From an uncultured bacterium (GTDB lineage Bacteria > Planctomycetota > UBA1135 > GCA-002686595), in the NCBI GenBank assembly GCA_938083085.1, contig CALLKX010000052.1:62001-126000 (forward strand): 64,000 bases of DNA, read 5' to 3'. Within the stretch, counting starts at the first letter, position 1; every line of letters begins with the position of its first letter. The notes under the pieces are model-generated. The model saw only the letters and a program-made list of their open reading frames with translations. It had not been told where the DNA came from and made no database searches. The position numbers and the translations under genes are program-made. Below are positions 23,908 to 31,952 of the stretch, piece after piece.

Positions 23908-24825
23908 GTGAGCGCCGATTCGATCGATCCTCTCCCCCACAAGGCCGACCCCGACACGCCCTCCATGGAGCGTATCCGGGCGGGGCACGAGGCCGTGCGC
24001 CGCGCCAACCGCCAGGAAGTCGTCGAGGACTACGTGGAGGCCATCGACGACCTGATCATGGATCGGGGTGAGGCGCGTGTCCGGGACCTGGCCACAGGGT
24101 TCGGGATCAGCCACGTCGCCGTGTGTTCGGTCATGGAGCGCCTGCGTCGCGACGGTCTCGTCAGCTCGGGTCAGCAGGAAGCCATCCAGTTGACCGAGGA
24201 GGGGCGGAGCATCGCCAGCCGATCCCGTGCGCGGCACGCGGCGGTCCTCGCCTTCCTCCTCGCCCTCGGGCTCCCCGAGGAGATCGCCGAGGCCGACGCC
24301 GAGGGGATGGAACATCACGTGGGGCCCGAGTCCCTCAGGGCCTTCGGTGAGTTCGTGGCCTCTCGAGCCACAGAGCAGCGGCCCCAACCGGCACCGGCCA
24401 GCCCCGGCCCCCTCGCTGCGGATGCGGCGCGGCGCTTCGCGCGGGTCCGAGCTGCCCACGCGAGCGAGCTCACCGAGGACTACGTGGAGGCCATCGACGA
24501 CATGATCCGGGAGCGGGGCGAGGCCCGCGTCGGGTGGCTGGCCGAGCGCTTCGGTGTGGCACAGGTGACCGTGACCCGGGTGGTCGCGAGGCTCCGCAGG
24601 CTCGGCCACGTGACCACCCCGCCCCGTCGACCGTTGGTGCTGTCTGAAGGGGGCCGGGCGCTCGCAGCGAGCTCCCGAGAGCGGCACCAGGTGGTGCTTC
24701 AGTTCCTGCTGTATCTCGGCGTCCCAGAGGAGGCGGCGGAGATCGACGCCGAGGGAGTCGAGCATCACGTGAGCGAGCGGACGCTGGCCCGCTTCGCCGA
24801 GCTGACCGGCCCTGCTGGGACCTAG
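23908..24825 (+). CDS. Tandem-duplicated MntR/DtxR-type metalloregulator
   Basis: A 305-residue protein made of two complete MntR-like units fused head to tail (about 30-150 and 170-300). Each unit has the N-terminal helix EDYVEAIDD(L/M)I with metal-ligand Asp and Glu. Each also has a winged helix (GISHVAVCSVMERLRRDGLV and GVAQVTVTRVVARLRRLGHV), a histidine in SR-x-RH, and the dimer-domain motif DAEG(M/V)EHHV. Family members are normally single units that dimerise and repress Mn2+ uptake genes when Mn2+ is bound. All metal ligands appear in both halves, so both could be functional. A 28-bp identical stretch lies exactly 450 bp apart in the two halves. It starts with GTG and precedes the metal ABC operon by 59-116 bp. 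Confidence 0.92.
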   Translation: MSADSIDPLPHKADPDTPSMERIRAGHEAVRRANRQEVVEDYVEAIDDLIMDRGEARVRDLATGFGISHVAVCSVMERLRRDGLVSSGQQEAIQLTEEGRSIASRSRARHAAVLAFLLALGLPEEIAEADAEGMEHHVGPESLRAFGEFVASRATEQRPQPAPASPGPLAADAARRFARVRAAHASELTEDYVEAIDDMIRERGEARVGWLAERFGVAQVTVTRVVARLRRLGHVTTPPRRPLVLSEGGRALAASSRERHQVVLQFLLYLGVPEEAAEIDAEGVEHHVSERTLARFAELTGPAGT

Positions 24826-24843
24826 GAGGCCGCCGCTCTCGTT

Positions 24844-24892
24844 TTGAGACATAACCTCCAGACAGGCGGCCAGTTCTAATAGCAATGGTTAC
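24844..24892 (+). promoter_or_regulatory. Probable promoter/operator of metal ABC operon
   Basis: This AT-richer stretch between the MntR-like gene and the binding-protein gene has a TTGAGA hexamer (24844), a TCTAAT -10-like hexamer (24875-24880) and loosely symmetric ATAACC/GGTTAC half-sites. The 25-bp spacing between the hexamers is too long for them to form one promoter. If TCTAAT is the -10 element, transcription starts near 24887, which would exclude the ATG at 24885 and favour the ATG at 24942. Confidence 0.35.
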
Positions 24893-24941
24893 AAAGCCCT
24901 GGCTACTCTCTTGGCAGATCGCGCTCCCGCGCGGCCCTTCC

Positions 24942-25877
24942 ATGGACTGGCCCAAGCTCCTCCCCGCCCTCGCGGCGCTCGCCCTCTCGTGTTCCGGCAG
25001 CGCCGAGGCCTCCCTCAAGGAGGGCCCGAGCGTGGTCTGTACAACGGCGATGATCGGTGACCTCGCCCTGGAGATCGCCGGCAGTGACGCGAGCGTCGAG
25101 GTCCTCTTCGGCGTCGACATGGACCCGCACCTGTTCCGCCCGACAAGGGACGACGTGAAGCTGCTCATGGCCGCTGACCTGGTCCTCTACAACGGCCTGC
25201 ACCTCGAGGGCTACCTCACCGATGCGCTGGAGCGGGTGGGCGATTCCGGCGTGGAGGTCATCCCCGTCGCCGAGCGGGTCCTGCTTGAGAGCGAGCTGAT
25301 CGAGAGCGGTCCGGCCCCCGACCCCCACGTGTGGATGGACGCCTCCGTCTGGTCGAGAGTGCCGGCGCTGATCGCGGATGCCCTGGGTCAACAGCTCCCC
25401 TCGGAGCGCCCCGCGTTCACGGCCCGAGCGGCGGCCATCGAAGCCCGGCTGCTCGCTGCGGACGAGGACTACCGGCGGTCCTTCTCCGCCCTGGCTCCGG
25501 ACCGTCGGGTGCTCCTCACCGCCCATGACGCCTTCCGCTACTTCGGCCGCCGCTACGGCCTCGAGGTCCGCGGGATCCAGGGCGTCTCGACGACGAGCGA
25601 GGCCTCCCTTAGCACGATCGAGGAGCTCGTCAACCTCGTGGTCCAGCGCGACATCCCCGCGGTCTTCTTCGAGTCCACCGTCTCCGAACGGAACGTGAAG
25701 GCCCTGCTCGAGGGCGCCAAGGCCCGCGGCCACGACCTCCAGGTCGGCGGGGTCCTGCACGCCGATGCACCGGGCGCCGCGGCCACCTACGAGGGGATGC
25801 TCGAGTCCAACGCCGCGACCATCCTCACCGCTCTGGGCGCCGGCCGCGAGGCAGCGGCGGGAGCAGACGTCCGATGA
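24942..25877 (+). CDS. Metal ABC transporter substrate-binding lipoprotein (TroA/MntA-like)
   Basis: The cluster A-I binding protein of a Mn2+/Zn2+ ABC importer, about 311 residues. The signal peptide ends in a probable lipobox (LALSC). Ligands are visible: His in MDPHLFRPT, His in PDPHVWMD, an acidic residue in FFESTVSE, and Asp in LHADAPG. The loop between the first helices lacks the long His-rich insertion typical of many zinc-specific ZnuA proteins, so manganese (or iron) is favoured over zinc. This agrees with the MntR-type regulator just upstream. The track start is the ATG at 24885; I prefer the ATG at 24942 because it gives a compact signal peptide. It overlaps the ATPase gene by 4 bp (ATGA). 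Confidence 0.9.
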   Translation: MDWPKLLPALAALALSCSGSAEASLKEGPSVVCTTAMIGDLALEIAGSDASVEVLFGVDMDPHLFRPTRDDVKLLMAADLVLYNGLHLEGYLTDALERVGDSGVEVIPVAERVLLESELIESGPAPDPHVWMDASVWSRVPALIADALGQQLPSERPAFTARAAAIEARLLAADEDYRRSFSALAPDRRVLLTAHDAFRYFGRRYGLEVRGIQGVSTTSEASLSTIEELVNLVVQRDIPAVFFESTVSERNVKALLEGAKARGHDLQVGGVLHADAPGAAATYEGMLESNAATILTALGAGREAAAGADVR

Positions 25878-26650
25878 TCCTCCGCAGCCGCGAAGCTCTG
25901 GCCCCCCTGGCCCTGCGCTCCCTCTCCGTCGGCTACCGCGGTGTCCCGGCCCTGTGGGACGTGTCCTGGGAGGCCCGTGAAGGAGCCCTGACGGCGATCG
26001 TCGGCCCGAATGGAGCCGGGAAGTCAACGCTCCTCAACGCCGCCATCGGCGCGCTCCGCCCGCTCGCCGGCGAGACGTTCTTCTGGGGGCAATCCTTCGC
26101 CGACGCTCGCTCGCGGGTCGCCTACGTGCCGCAGCGCGAGTCGGTGGACTGGGACTTCCCCGTGACCGCGCTTGAGGTCGTCGAGATGGGCGCCGCTCGA
26201 AGGTTCGACTGGCTGCTCCCGGCCTGGGCGCGCCGCGGCGAGGCCCATCGCAGGCACCGGATGGAGGCTCACAGCTGCCTGGACGAGCTCGGACTCGGCG
26301 CGTTCGCCGACCGCCCGATCGGACAGCTCTCCGGCGGCCAACAACAGCGGGTGTTCCTCGCCCGCGCGCTCGCTCAGCAGGCGGACCTGCTGCTGCTCGA
26401 CGAGCCCTTCGCCGGGGTGGACGCCGAGACCGAGGACGCACTGTTTCAACGCCTGCGCCGGCTCTGCTCCGAAGGGACCACCGTCGTCGCCGTGCACCAC
26501 GACCTAGACACCGCGCGGTCGCGCTTCGACGACGCCCTGCTGCTGGCCGGCTCGGTGGTCGCCACCGGGCCCGCCCGCGAGGCGCTCTCCGAGGACAACG
26601 TCCGCCGAGCCTTCGCGCCCACCAGCCCGGCCGCGCACCAGCTCGCCTGA
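25874..26650 (+). CDS. Metal ABC transporter ATP-binding protein
   Basis: A 258-residue ABC ATPase of the Mn/Zn importer family. It has the Walker A VGPNGAGKSTLL, a Q-loop in VAYVPQRESVDWDFP (characteristic of this family), the signature LSGGQQQRVFLARAL, the Walker B DLLLLDEPFAGVD, and a switch histidine in VAVHHDL. It energises uptake with the two permeases encoded downstream. The start ATG is inside the last codons of the binding-protein gene. Intergenic distance to the first permease is 18 bp. Confidence 0.96.
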   Translation: MILRSREALAPLALRSLSVGYRGVPALWDVSWEAREGALTAIVGPNGAGKSTLLNAAIGALRPLAGETFFWGQSFADARSRVAYVPQRESVDWDFPVTALEVVEMGAARRFDWLLPAWARRGEAHRRHRMEAHSCLDELGLGAFADRPIGQLSGGQQQRVFLARALAQQADLLLLDEPFAGVDAETEDALFQRLRRLCSEGTTVVAVHHDLDTARSRFDDALLLAGSVVATGPAREALSEDNVRRAFAPTSPAAHQLA

Positions 26651-26668
26651 GGCGAGGAGCGGTCCGGG

Positions 26669-27817
26669 ATGCTCGACGTTCCGCGCTGGCCCCTCGCGTC
26701 GCTCGCCAACGCCGCCATGACGGACGGAACGGCGGCGGGTCAGGATGGAGCGGCCCTGCTCCAGGCATGGGCGCGAGTGCTCACCTTCGGCGGCGGCTAC
26801 AACACCAACGTCGTGCTGATGGGCACGATCCTTCTCGGCATCAGCGCCGGTGCCGTCGGCTCCTTCGCAATGCTCAAGGGCCGGGCCCTGGTGGCCGATG
26901 CGATCAGCCACGCGTCGCTGGTTGGCGTCGCGCTCGCGTTCTTGCTGCACGCCGCCCTGGGTCAAGAGGAGCGGAGCATGCCCCTGCTCATGCTGGGGGC
27001 GGCGCTCTCCGGTGCCTGCGCGGTGGCCTCCATTGAGTGGATCGCCAGGAACACGCGCCTGAGCCCCGAGACAGCGGTCGCGACCATCTCCAGCGCATCG
27101 TTCGGCGCAGGGATCGTCGCGCTCTCGGCCACAAGGCGTGTGAGCGGCGCCGACCGCGCGGGGCTGGACGAGCTCATCTTCGGCTCGACCGCCTCGATGA
27201 CCAGCGCGGACGCAGCCCTGATGGCGATCCTCGCCACTACGGCACTGGGCGCGACGCTCGCCCTCTACAAGGTCCTCACCGCGGTGGCCTTCAATGAGCG
27301 CTTCGCCCGCTCGAGGGGATTGCCGGTGCAGCTCCTGGATGCGGTCCTCGCGGCCCTCGTCGGCGCCGTGGCGATGGCGGGGCTCCAGGCCGTGGGCATG
27401 CTCCTCGTCGCCGCGCTCCTCGTGGCCCCCGCGGCCACCGCCCGCCTGTGGACCACCCGCGTGGCCCCCATGGTCGTCGTCGCCGCCGCGGCTGGCGCTG
27501 GCGCCGCCTGGGTCGGCGCCTCCATCTCCGCGGTGACGCCGAGCGCGCCCGCCGGCCCGCTGATCATCCTCTCCGCCGCAGCGACCTTCCTGGTGAGCCT
27601 GCTGGTCGCGCCGGAGCGCGGCGTCCTCTCTGGCTGGCTCCGTCACCGCAGGCTGGCGGCCGCCGCACGGCGCGCCGCGGCGGAGGCGGCCTCGGGCGCC
27701 ACCTCTCCGGCCCCCAGTTCTACGGCTCCCATTTCCACGGGTCCCAGCTCTACGGCTCCCATTTCTACGGCTCCCATTTCTACGGGCGCCCCGCACACCG
27801 GGCCGGGTCGCACGTGA
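26669..27817 (+). CDS. Metal ABC transporter permease 1 (ABC-3 family)
   Basis: A 382-residue permease with about eight helices of the ABC-3/ZnuB-MntB type. It has SFAMLKGRALVADAISHASLVGVALAF, the typical post-TM2 motif, and VGMLLVAALLVAPAATARL near the coupling region. The C-terminal tail is odd: after a basic stretch there are five 15-bp repeats encoding (P)SSTA/PISTG-type pentapeptides just before the stop. The downstream permease GTG overlaps the stop (GTGA). The N-terminal 40 residues precede the first helix and could be shorter if the ATG at 26717 is used. Two non-identical permeases suggest a heterodimeric channel. Confidence 0.94.
   Translation: MLDVPRWPLASLANAAMTDGTAAGQDGAALLQAWARVLTFGGGYNTNVVLMGTILLGISAGAVGSFAMLKGRALVADAISHASLVGVALAFLLHAALGQEERSMPLLMLGAALSGACAVASIEWIARNTRLSPETAVATISSASFGAGIVALSATRRVSGADRAGLDELIFGSTASMTSADAALMAILATTALGATLALYKVLTAVAFNERFARSRGLPVQLLDAVLAALVGAVAMAGLQAVGMLLVAALLVAPAATARLWTTRVAPMVVVAAAAGAGAAWVGASISAVTPSAPAGPLIILSAAATFLVSLLVAPERGVLSGWLRHRRLAAAARRAAAEAASGATSPAPSSTAPISTGPSSTAPISTAPISTGAPHTGPGRT
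27713..27787 (+). repeat. Five 15-bp tandem repeats in permease tail
   Basis: Five copies of a CCCA(T/G)TTCTACGGCT-type unit lie in frame at the 3' end of permease 1. Each encodes a Ser/Thr/Pro/Ile pentapeptide. The unit is a multiple of three, so copy-number change would alter tail length without a frameshift. The copies differ by a few bases, so the array is not perfectly homogenised. Confidence 0.9.
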
Positions 27818-28785
27818 TCCCTCCCGACGCAGCGCCGACGGGGGCGATCCCCGCTGGACTCCACGAGTTCATGACCCTCGACCTGATGCCCATGGTCGCG
27901 GTCACCGCGTCCGCGGCCACGCTGGCCCTGCTCGGCTCATTCCTGGTCCTCCGTCGACAGGCGATGCTGGGGGACGCGATGGCACACTCCGTGCTGCCTG
28001 GCCTGGTCGTCGCGTTCCTGCTCACCGGCTCCCGGGCCGCGGGTCCGATGTTCCTCGGCGCCGCCGCTGCCGCCGCGCTCTCCGGCGCCGCGATCGGCGC
28101 GATCATCCGCTACGGGCGGGTGGAGCGGAGCGCGGCCATCGGTCTCGTGTATACGACCATGTTCGCGCTCGGTGTCCTGCTCCTCGAGCTCAACGGCGGC
28201 GCCAACGTGGACCTCGACGTGGACTGCGTCCTGAGCGGCCAGCTGGAGCTGATGTTCTGGAACGCGCCAACCACCTGGGCCGAGGTCCTCGAAGGGCCAA
28301 GCCTGGCCGGGCTGCCCCCTCAGCCGCTGCGGCTCGTCGGGCTCCTCGCGGCCTCCTGCACGGCGGTGGTTGCGGGCTGGCCACTCCTGCGCGCCGTGGC
28401 GTTCGATGCCCCCTTTGCGCGCTCCCGCGGCCTCCATCCATCCGCGGCCTCCGCGGGCTTGATGACGCTCACGATCCTCGCGATCGTGCTGAGCTTCGAC
28501 GCCGTCGGCTCGATCCTCGCCATCGCCCTGCTCACCTGCCCCCCTGCCACGGCGAGGCTCCTCACCGACCGCATGGGCCCCTACGTGCTGCTCTCCGTGG
28601 GCCTCGGCGCCGCAGCTGGCCTCCTCGGATACCTGCTCGCCACGCGAGCGGCGCCCCTGCTGCTGGGCGGCTCGGTGGACGCGAGCGGCACGGTCGCCGC
28701 GCTCTCTGGGCTCGGGCTCCTCGCGGCCGCTGCTTGCACGGCGAGGGCGCGGCGTCTTCCGGAGTCGCAGGGCGCTGACCTATGA
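27814..28785 (+). CDS. Metal ABC transporter permease 2 (ABC-3 family)
   Basis: The second ABC-3 permease, 323 residues with about eight helices. LGSFLVLRRQAMLGDAMAHSVLPGLVVAFLL is the family motif, and DAVGSILAIALLTCPPATARLLTDR is the conserved C-terminal segment. It starts with a GTG overlapping the stop of permease 1 by 4 bp. The track ORF (445 aa) begins upstream in the alternative frame over the repeat region and is not the real start. Together with the binding protein, ATPase and permease 1 it forms a complete importer. Confidence 0.94.
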   Translation: MIPPDAAPTGAIPAGLHEFMTLDLMPMVAVTASAATLALLGSFLVLRRQAMLGDAMAHSVLPGLVVAFLLTGSRAAGPMFLGAAAAAALSGAAIGAIIRYGRVERSAAIGLVYTTMFALGVLLLELNGGANVDLDVDCVLSGQLELMFWNAPTTWAEVLEGPSLAGLPPQPLRLVGLLAASCTAVVAGWPLLRAVAFDAPFARSRGLHPSAASAGLMTLTILAIVLSFDAVGSILAIALLTCPPATARLLTDRMGPYVLLSVGLGAAAGLLGYLLATRAAPLLLGGSVDASGTVAALSGLGLLAAAACTARARRLPESQGADL

Positions 28786-28792
28786 TCGGGGT

Positions 28793-29473
28793 GTGTGTGG
28801 TCGATATGCACTGACCGTTGCGCCCGACGTCCTCGCGGCGCTCTTCTCCTTGAGCGGCTCGACGGACTTCATGGCGCGGTTCAACCTCGCGCCGTCCCAA
28901 GAGGCGCCTGTCATCGTCAGGGGTGAGCTTGGACGGGACCGGGCGCTCACCTCCATGCGATGGGGCCTCGTCCCCTCGTGGGCCAAGGACTCCAAGATCG
29001 CCCACCGAACCATCAACGCCCGGTCAGAGACCGCCGCCGAGAAGCCCTCCTTCCGCTCGGCGTTCAAGCGGCGCCGCTGCCTGGTCCCCGCCAGCTGGTT
29101 CTACGAGTGGCAGCGCGAGGCCGGCGCGAAGGTCCCCTACCGGATCCAGCGCGCAGACCACCGCCCCCTCGCCTTCGCGGGCCTCTGGGAGCGATGGACG
29201 GGCTCAGCAGCGGAGCCACCGCGGGTCTCCTTCACCGTCCTGACCACAGACGCCAATGACGATGTGGCTCCGCTCCACGACCGCATGCCGTGTCTGATCG
29301 AGCCGGACGACTTCGACCGCTGGCTGACGCCCGAGGTGGATGACGGGGGTGCCACGGCCCGAATGCTCGCGCCCGCGCCTGCGGGCCTCCTCGCCCTCGA
29401 CCGGGTCAGCTCAAGGCTGAACAGCGTGCGGAACGAGGGGTCAGGGCTGATGGCGCCGGACACGCTCTTCTGA
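28793..29473 (+). CDS. SRAP-domain abasic-site protein (HMCES/YedK-like)
   Basis: SRAP proteins form a stable thiazolidine crosslink with abasic sites in single-stranded DNA and shield them from cleavage. The 226 residues begin MCGRYALTV: with GTG as the start codon, Cys2 becomes the catalytic N-terminal cysteine after Met removal. Other family residues are NARSETAAEKPSFR (Asn and Glu), SWFYEWQ and PLHDRMPCLI (His). The start is thus fixed by the requirement for Cys at position 2. It follows permease 2 by 7 bp and may be cotranscribed with the metal importer, a pairing with no obvious rationale. Confidence 0.95.
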   Translation: MCGRYALTVAPDVLAALFSLSGSTDFMARFNLAPSQEAPVIVRGELGRDRALTSMRWGLVPSWAKDSKIAHRTINARSETAAEKPSFRSAFKRRRCLVPASWFYEWQREAGAKVPYRIQRADHRPLAFAGLWERWTGSAAEPPRVSFTVLTTDANDDVAPLHDRMPCLIEPDDFDRWLTPEVDDGGATARMLAPAPAGLLALDRVSSRLNSVRNEGSGLMAPDTLF

Positions 29474-29484
29474 AGAGCAGTCCC

Positions 29485-30633
29485 TCAACGCTTCCGGCGC
29501 GGCCGATAGCGGTTCCAGGACCGCATGAAGTCCGAGGCGCGCAACAGGAGTTCGGGGTCCGAGGCAGCGACCAGCACATCGAGCTGATCATCCACCGGGA
29601 TCTCGTAGGCCGGGTTGGTCTCCCAGGTCCCGTCGGGGTAGGTCGTCCTGTAGCCCGCCTGGTAGCGCAGGCGGAACGCCTCGGCGACCTCGGACAGGAC
29701 CGCGGGCTCGTGGCGTGAGAGGTACTCCACCATCCCGAAGGCCAGCTGGGCCTTGTGGTCGTCCCAGGTGTTGCGGCGCCAATCCGCGAACTCGTCCAGC
29801 GAGAGGGGGTTCTTCTTCCGCTTCTTGAACTCGCGCTTCAGCTCCGACTCCCAGCCGCCGTGCTCGCCGACGCCGACGAACTCCCCCCGATAGGGGAAGC
29901 AGTAGATGTCCCGCATGACCTCGAGCTCTACGCTCCACGCCGCGGCGACGCTGAGCCAGGTGGGCTGGGGACCGTAGGATCGGAAGACCAGCAGGCGCAC
30001 CAGGCGGTTGACCAGCTCGTTCTCCGAGCGCCAGACCTTCCCCACCTCCATGTCCGCGGGCGCCTCTTGCCAGATCGCGGCGGTGCACTGCTCCTCCGAG
30101 AAGCCCGGCCGCTGGCTGTACTGATGCACCAGCGAGGCGAGGTCTTCCCGCGCAGCCCCGAGGCCGGTCAGCAGCGAGCGATACTCCTGCTCCTTGCGGA
30201 CCTCAACGAGGACCACGGGGGCCTGCGCGGAGCCAGGACCTCCGACGCTCGACCCCAGGCGGTTGAACGTCCCGTTGGAACCCGTTTGGTCCGGGGGGGA
30301 CAACAGCCCGTCGAAGCTCTCGAGCGTCTCCTCGACCAGCTTCATCCGGCGCCGCGCGATCTTCTTGGAGGAGGTCACCAACAGCACCCGACCGTCCTGC
30401 GAGAGCGAAGCGTGGTAGTCGTTGGCGCCGATCCAATCGCGGTACAGGTCCAGCTGGTCCATGACCCCGCTGGCCTGGCCGGCGGGGAGCTCCGCGGTGA
30501 GCTCAGCCGCTCCGAAGGACTTCCCTCGCAAGGACACCTCGAGCTCCTCACCACCGGGCAGGGCGACCGCGGCGGTCGCCGTCGGAATCGTCATCAGGGC
30601 CAGGGCCAAGAGGGAGGTGAGGTAGGGTCGCAT
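29485..30633 (-). CDS. Secreted gluzincin-like protein with degenerate HExxH (pseudo-protease)
   Basis: A 382-residue protein with a signal peptide (MRPYLTSLLALALMTIPTATAAVA). The overall pattern recalls peptidase-MA/DUF1570-like secreted proteins. A helical region about 200-225 contains NELVNRLVRLLVFRSYG followed by PTWLSVAAAWSVE, where active relatives have HExxH followed by P-x-WLxEGxA. Here both zinc histidines are asparagine (NELVN) and the later glutamate region is altered. If the alignment by eye is right, this is an inactive peptidase fold, perhaps binding protein or peptide. The rest has no recognised motif. It has no close neighbour upstream (389-bp gap) and is convergent with the SRAP gene. 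Confidence 0.62.
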   Translation of the reverse strand: MRPYLTSLLALALMTIPTATAAVALPGGEELEVSLRGKSFGAAELTAELPAGQASGVMDQLDLYRDWIGANDYHASLSQDGRVLLVTSSKKIARRRMKLVEETLESFDGLLSPPDQTGSNGTFNRLGSSVGGPGSAQAPVVLVEVRKEQEYRSLLTGLGAAREDLASLVHQYSQRPGFSEEQCTAAIWQEAPADMEVGKVWRSENELVNRLVRLLVFRSYGPQPTWLSVAAAWSVELEVMRDIYCFPYRGEFVGVGEHGGWESELKREFKKRKKNPLSLDEFADWRRNTWDDHKAQLAFGMVEYLSRHEPAVLSEVAEAFRLRYQAGYRTTYPDGTWETNPAYEIPVDDQLDVLVAASDPELLLRASDFMRSWNRYRPRRKR

Positions 30634-31022
30634 GGTGTCTCGGTCTCAGTGGGGAGGGCTGGCGGGGGCTCGATCGAACGAGCGGCCCAGGGATGGGTCG
30701 GCCGCGCGGCTGCGGCGAACGGCCGCGGGCACGTCCGTCGGTGGGGCGCAAGTGCCGCGCGTGAAGGCCACGCGAGCCGAGGCCTTCGCCCCCCTCCATC
30801 GCGGAGGCTGGCCGTTGGGCGCCGGATCGACCGACGCTCTCGCTGGTCATCCCTCGCTTCGGATGGCGCCACCGCCTGTACGTAGGAATCCACGCGTTTA
30901 TTCGCGCCTTCCGCCGAGGAGCCCTACCCCTTACGCGCAGCCCACGCGCCTGATACACGCCCACCGCGACCGCCCAGGTTCTCGCCCGCCGTCCTCGGAG
31001 GGCGGCACCGCGCCCGCGCGCG
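30634..31022. other. Intergenic region, nothing recognised
   Basis: The gap runs 389 bp upstream of the pseudo-protease gene and downstream of trmB, both minus strand. It must contain the promoter for the pseudo-protease gene, but I see no convincing -35/-10 pair, hairpin or conserved RNA. ORFs across it are arginine/proline-rich shadows. Confidence 0.4.
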
Positions 31023-31805
31023 CTACCTGGCCGGCCGCGTGAAGTGCGGCCGCGCCGCGCCGGGCGGCCCCTGGAGCATTCGCTTCGCCCTGGCGAGTTG
31101 CTCGACATCGACCGCGGCTTGCCGTCGCAGCCTCACGTAGTGGACGGAGCGGCCCTCGTCGATCCAGCGCTGCTCGTAGGCGGTCTTGAAGGCGAGCAGG
31201 TCGGTGAGCACCGGATCAAATCTCCCGGGCTCCGCACCGTGCACGTCGTCGCAGCTGTCCTCCACCACCATCTCCGCGAGGGGCCCATCCCGGAGTGTGT
31301 TCTCGAAGAACTCGGGACTATCGGTCTTCACGTGAACGACCCCCTCTTCCCGCAGCATGCTCTGATAGAGCCGCAGGTAGTGCGGTGAGGTGAGGCGCTT
31401 GGTGCCGCGCTTGTCGCCATTCTGCGGATCGGAGAAGGTCAGCCAGACCTCGCCCACTTCACCGGGCCCGAAGAAGTGATCCAGCCACTGGATACGGGCG
31501 CGCAGGAACGCTGCGTTGAGCAGCCCCCCCACGTGAACGGCCTTGGCCCCGCGCCAGAAGCGGTGCCCCTTGAGGTCGACGCCGACGACGTTGGTGGAGG
31601 GGAAGCGGCGCGCGAGCTCCGCCGCGAACATGCCCTGCCCACATCCAAGCTCCAGCGTCAGGGGCGCGTCCTGGGCGAAGACCTGCTCGCACCACTCGCC
31701 CCGGAGGTAAGTCGCCCCCGCGGCGACCCCCGCCAGGTCGGGCTCGTGGACCCGCTCCATATCCTGGTTCTCTCGCCAGCGGTCTCGTTTCGTCCTGCTT
31801 CGCAT
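31023..31805 (-). CDS. trmB: tRNA (guanine-N7-)-methyltransferase-like protein
   Basis: A SAM-dependent methyltransferase of 260 residues that would make m7G46 in tRNA. The N-terminus RSRTKRDRWRENQ fits the basic start of the branch of TrmB seen in Bacteroidetes-type bacteria. SAM motif I is LTLELGCGQGMF, an acidic VVGVDLKGHR follows, and the catalytic region is VWLTFSDPQNGDKRGTKRL, corresponding to the T/F-x-DP...K...KR(L)T motif. The C-terminal extension of about 40 residues is not typical. I chose the ATG at 31805; the track start 36 bp upstream adds unrelated residues. Confidence 0.88.
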   Translation of the reverse strand: MRSRTKRDRWRENQDMERVHEPDLAGVAAGATYLRGEWCEQVFAQDAPLTLELGCGQGMFAAELARRFPSTNVVGVDLKGHRFWRGAKAVHVGGLLNAAFLRARIQWLDHFFGPGEVGEVWLTFSDPQNGDKRGTKRLTSPHYLRLYQSMLREEGVVHVKTDSPEFFENTLRDGPLAEMVVEDSCDDVHGAEPGRFDPVLTDLLAFKTAYEQRWIDEGRSVHYVRLRRQAAVDVEQLARAKRMLQGPPGAARPHFTRPAR

Positions 31806-31952
31806 CGGGCCAGAGGATGGCGCTTTGCCCCCGGTCCGCAACCCCCATCGCCCGAACCGTCTCGCCCGGACGCCAGCCGAGGCGGGGCGGTCGAGCTCAC
31901 GCGCGACCGGCGCCGCCCACCTGGCCTCCGCCGGACGGGGCTCCGCGGGAGG

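Noticed and set aside
27713-27787. CRISPR array or direct-repeat mobile element end
   Set aside because: Repeats are 15 bp, contiguous and in frame in a coding region, without spacers.
30632-31042. 136-aa plus-strand ORF in the 389-bp gap before trmB
   Set aside because: Arg/Pro/Ala-rich with no start context, motif or neighbour support.
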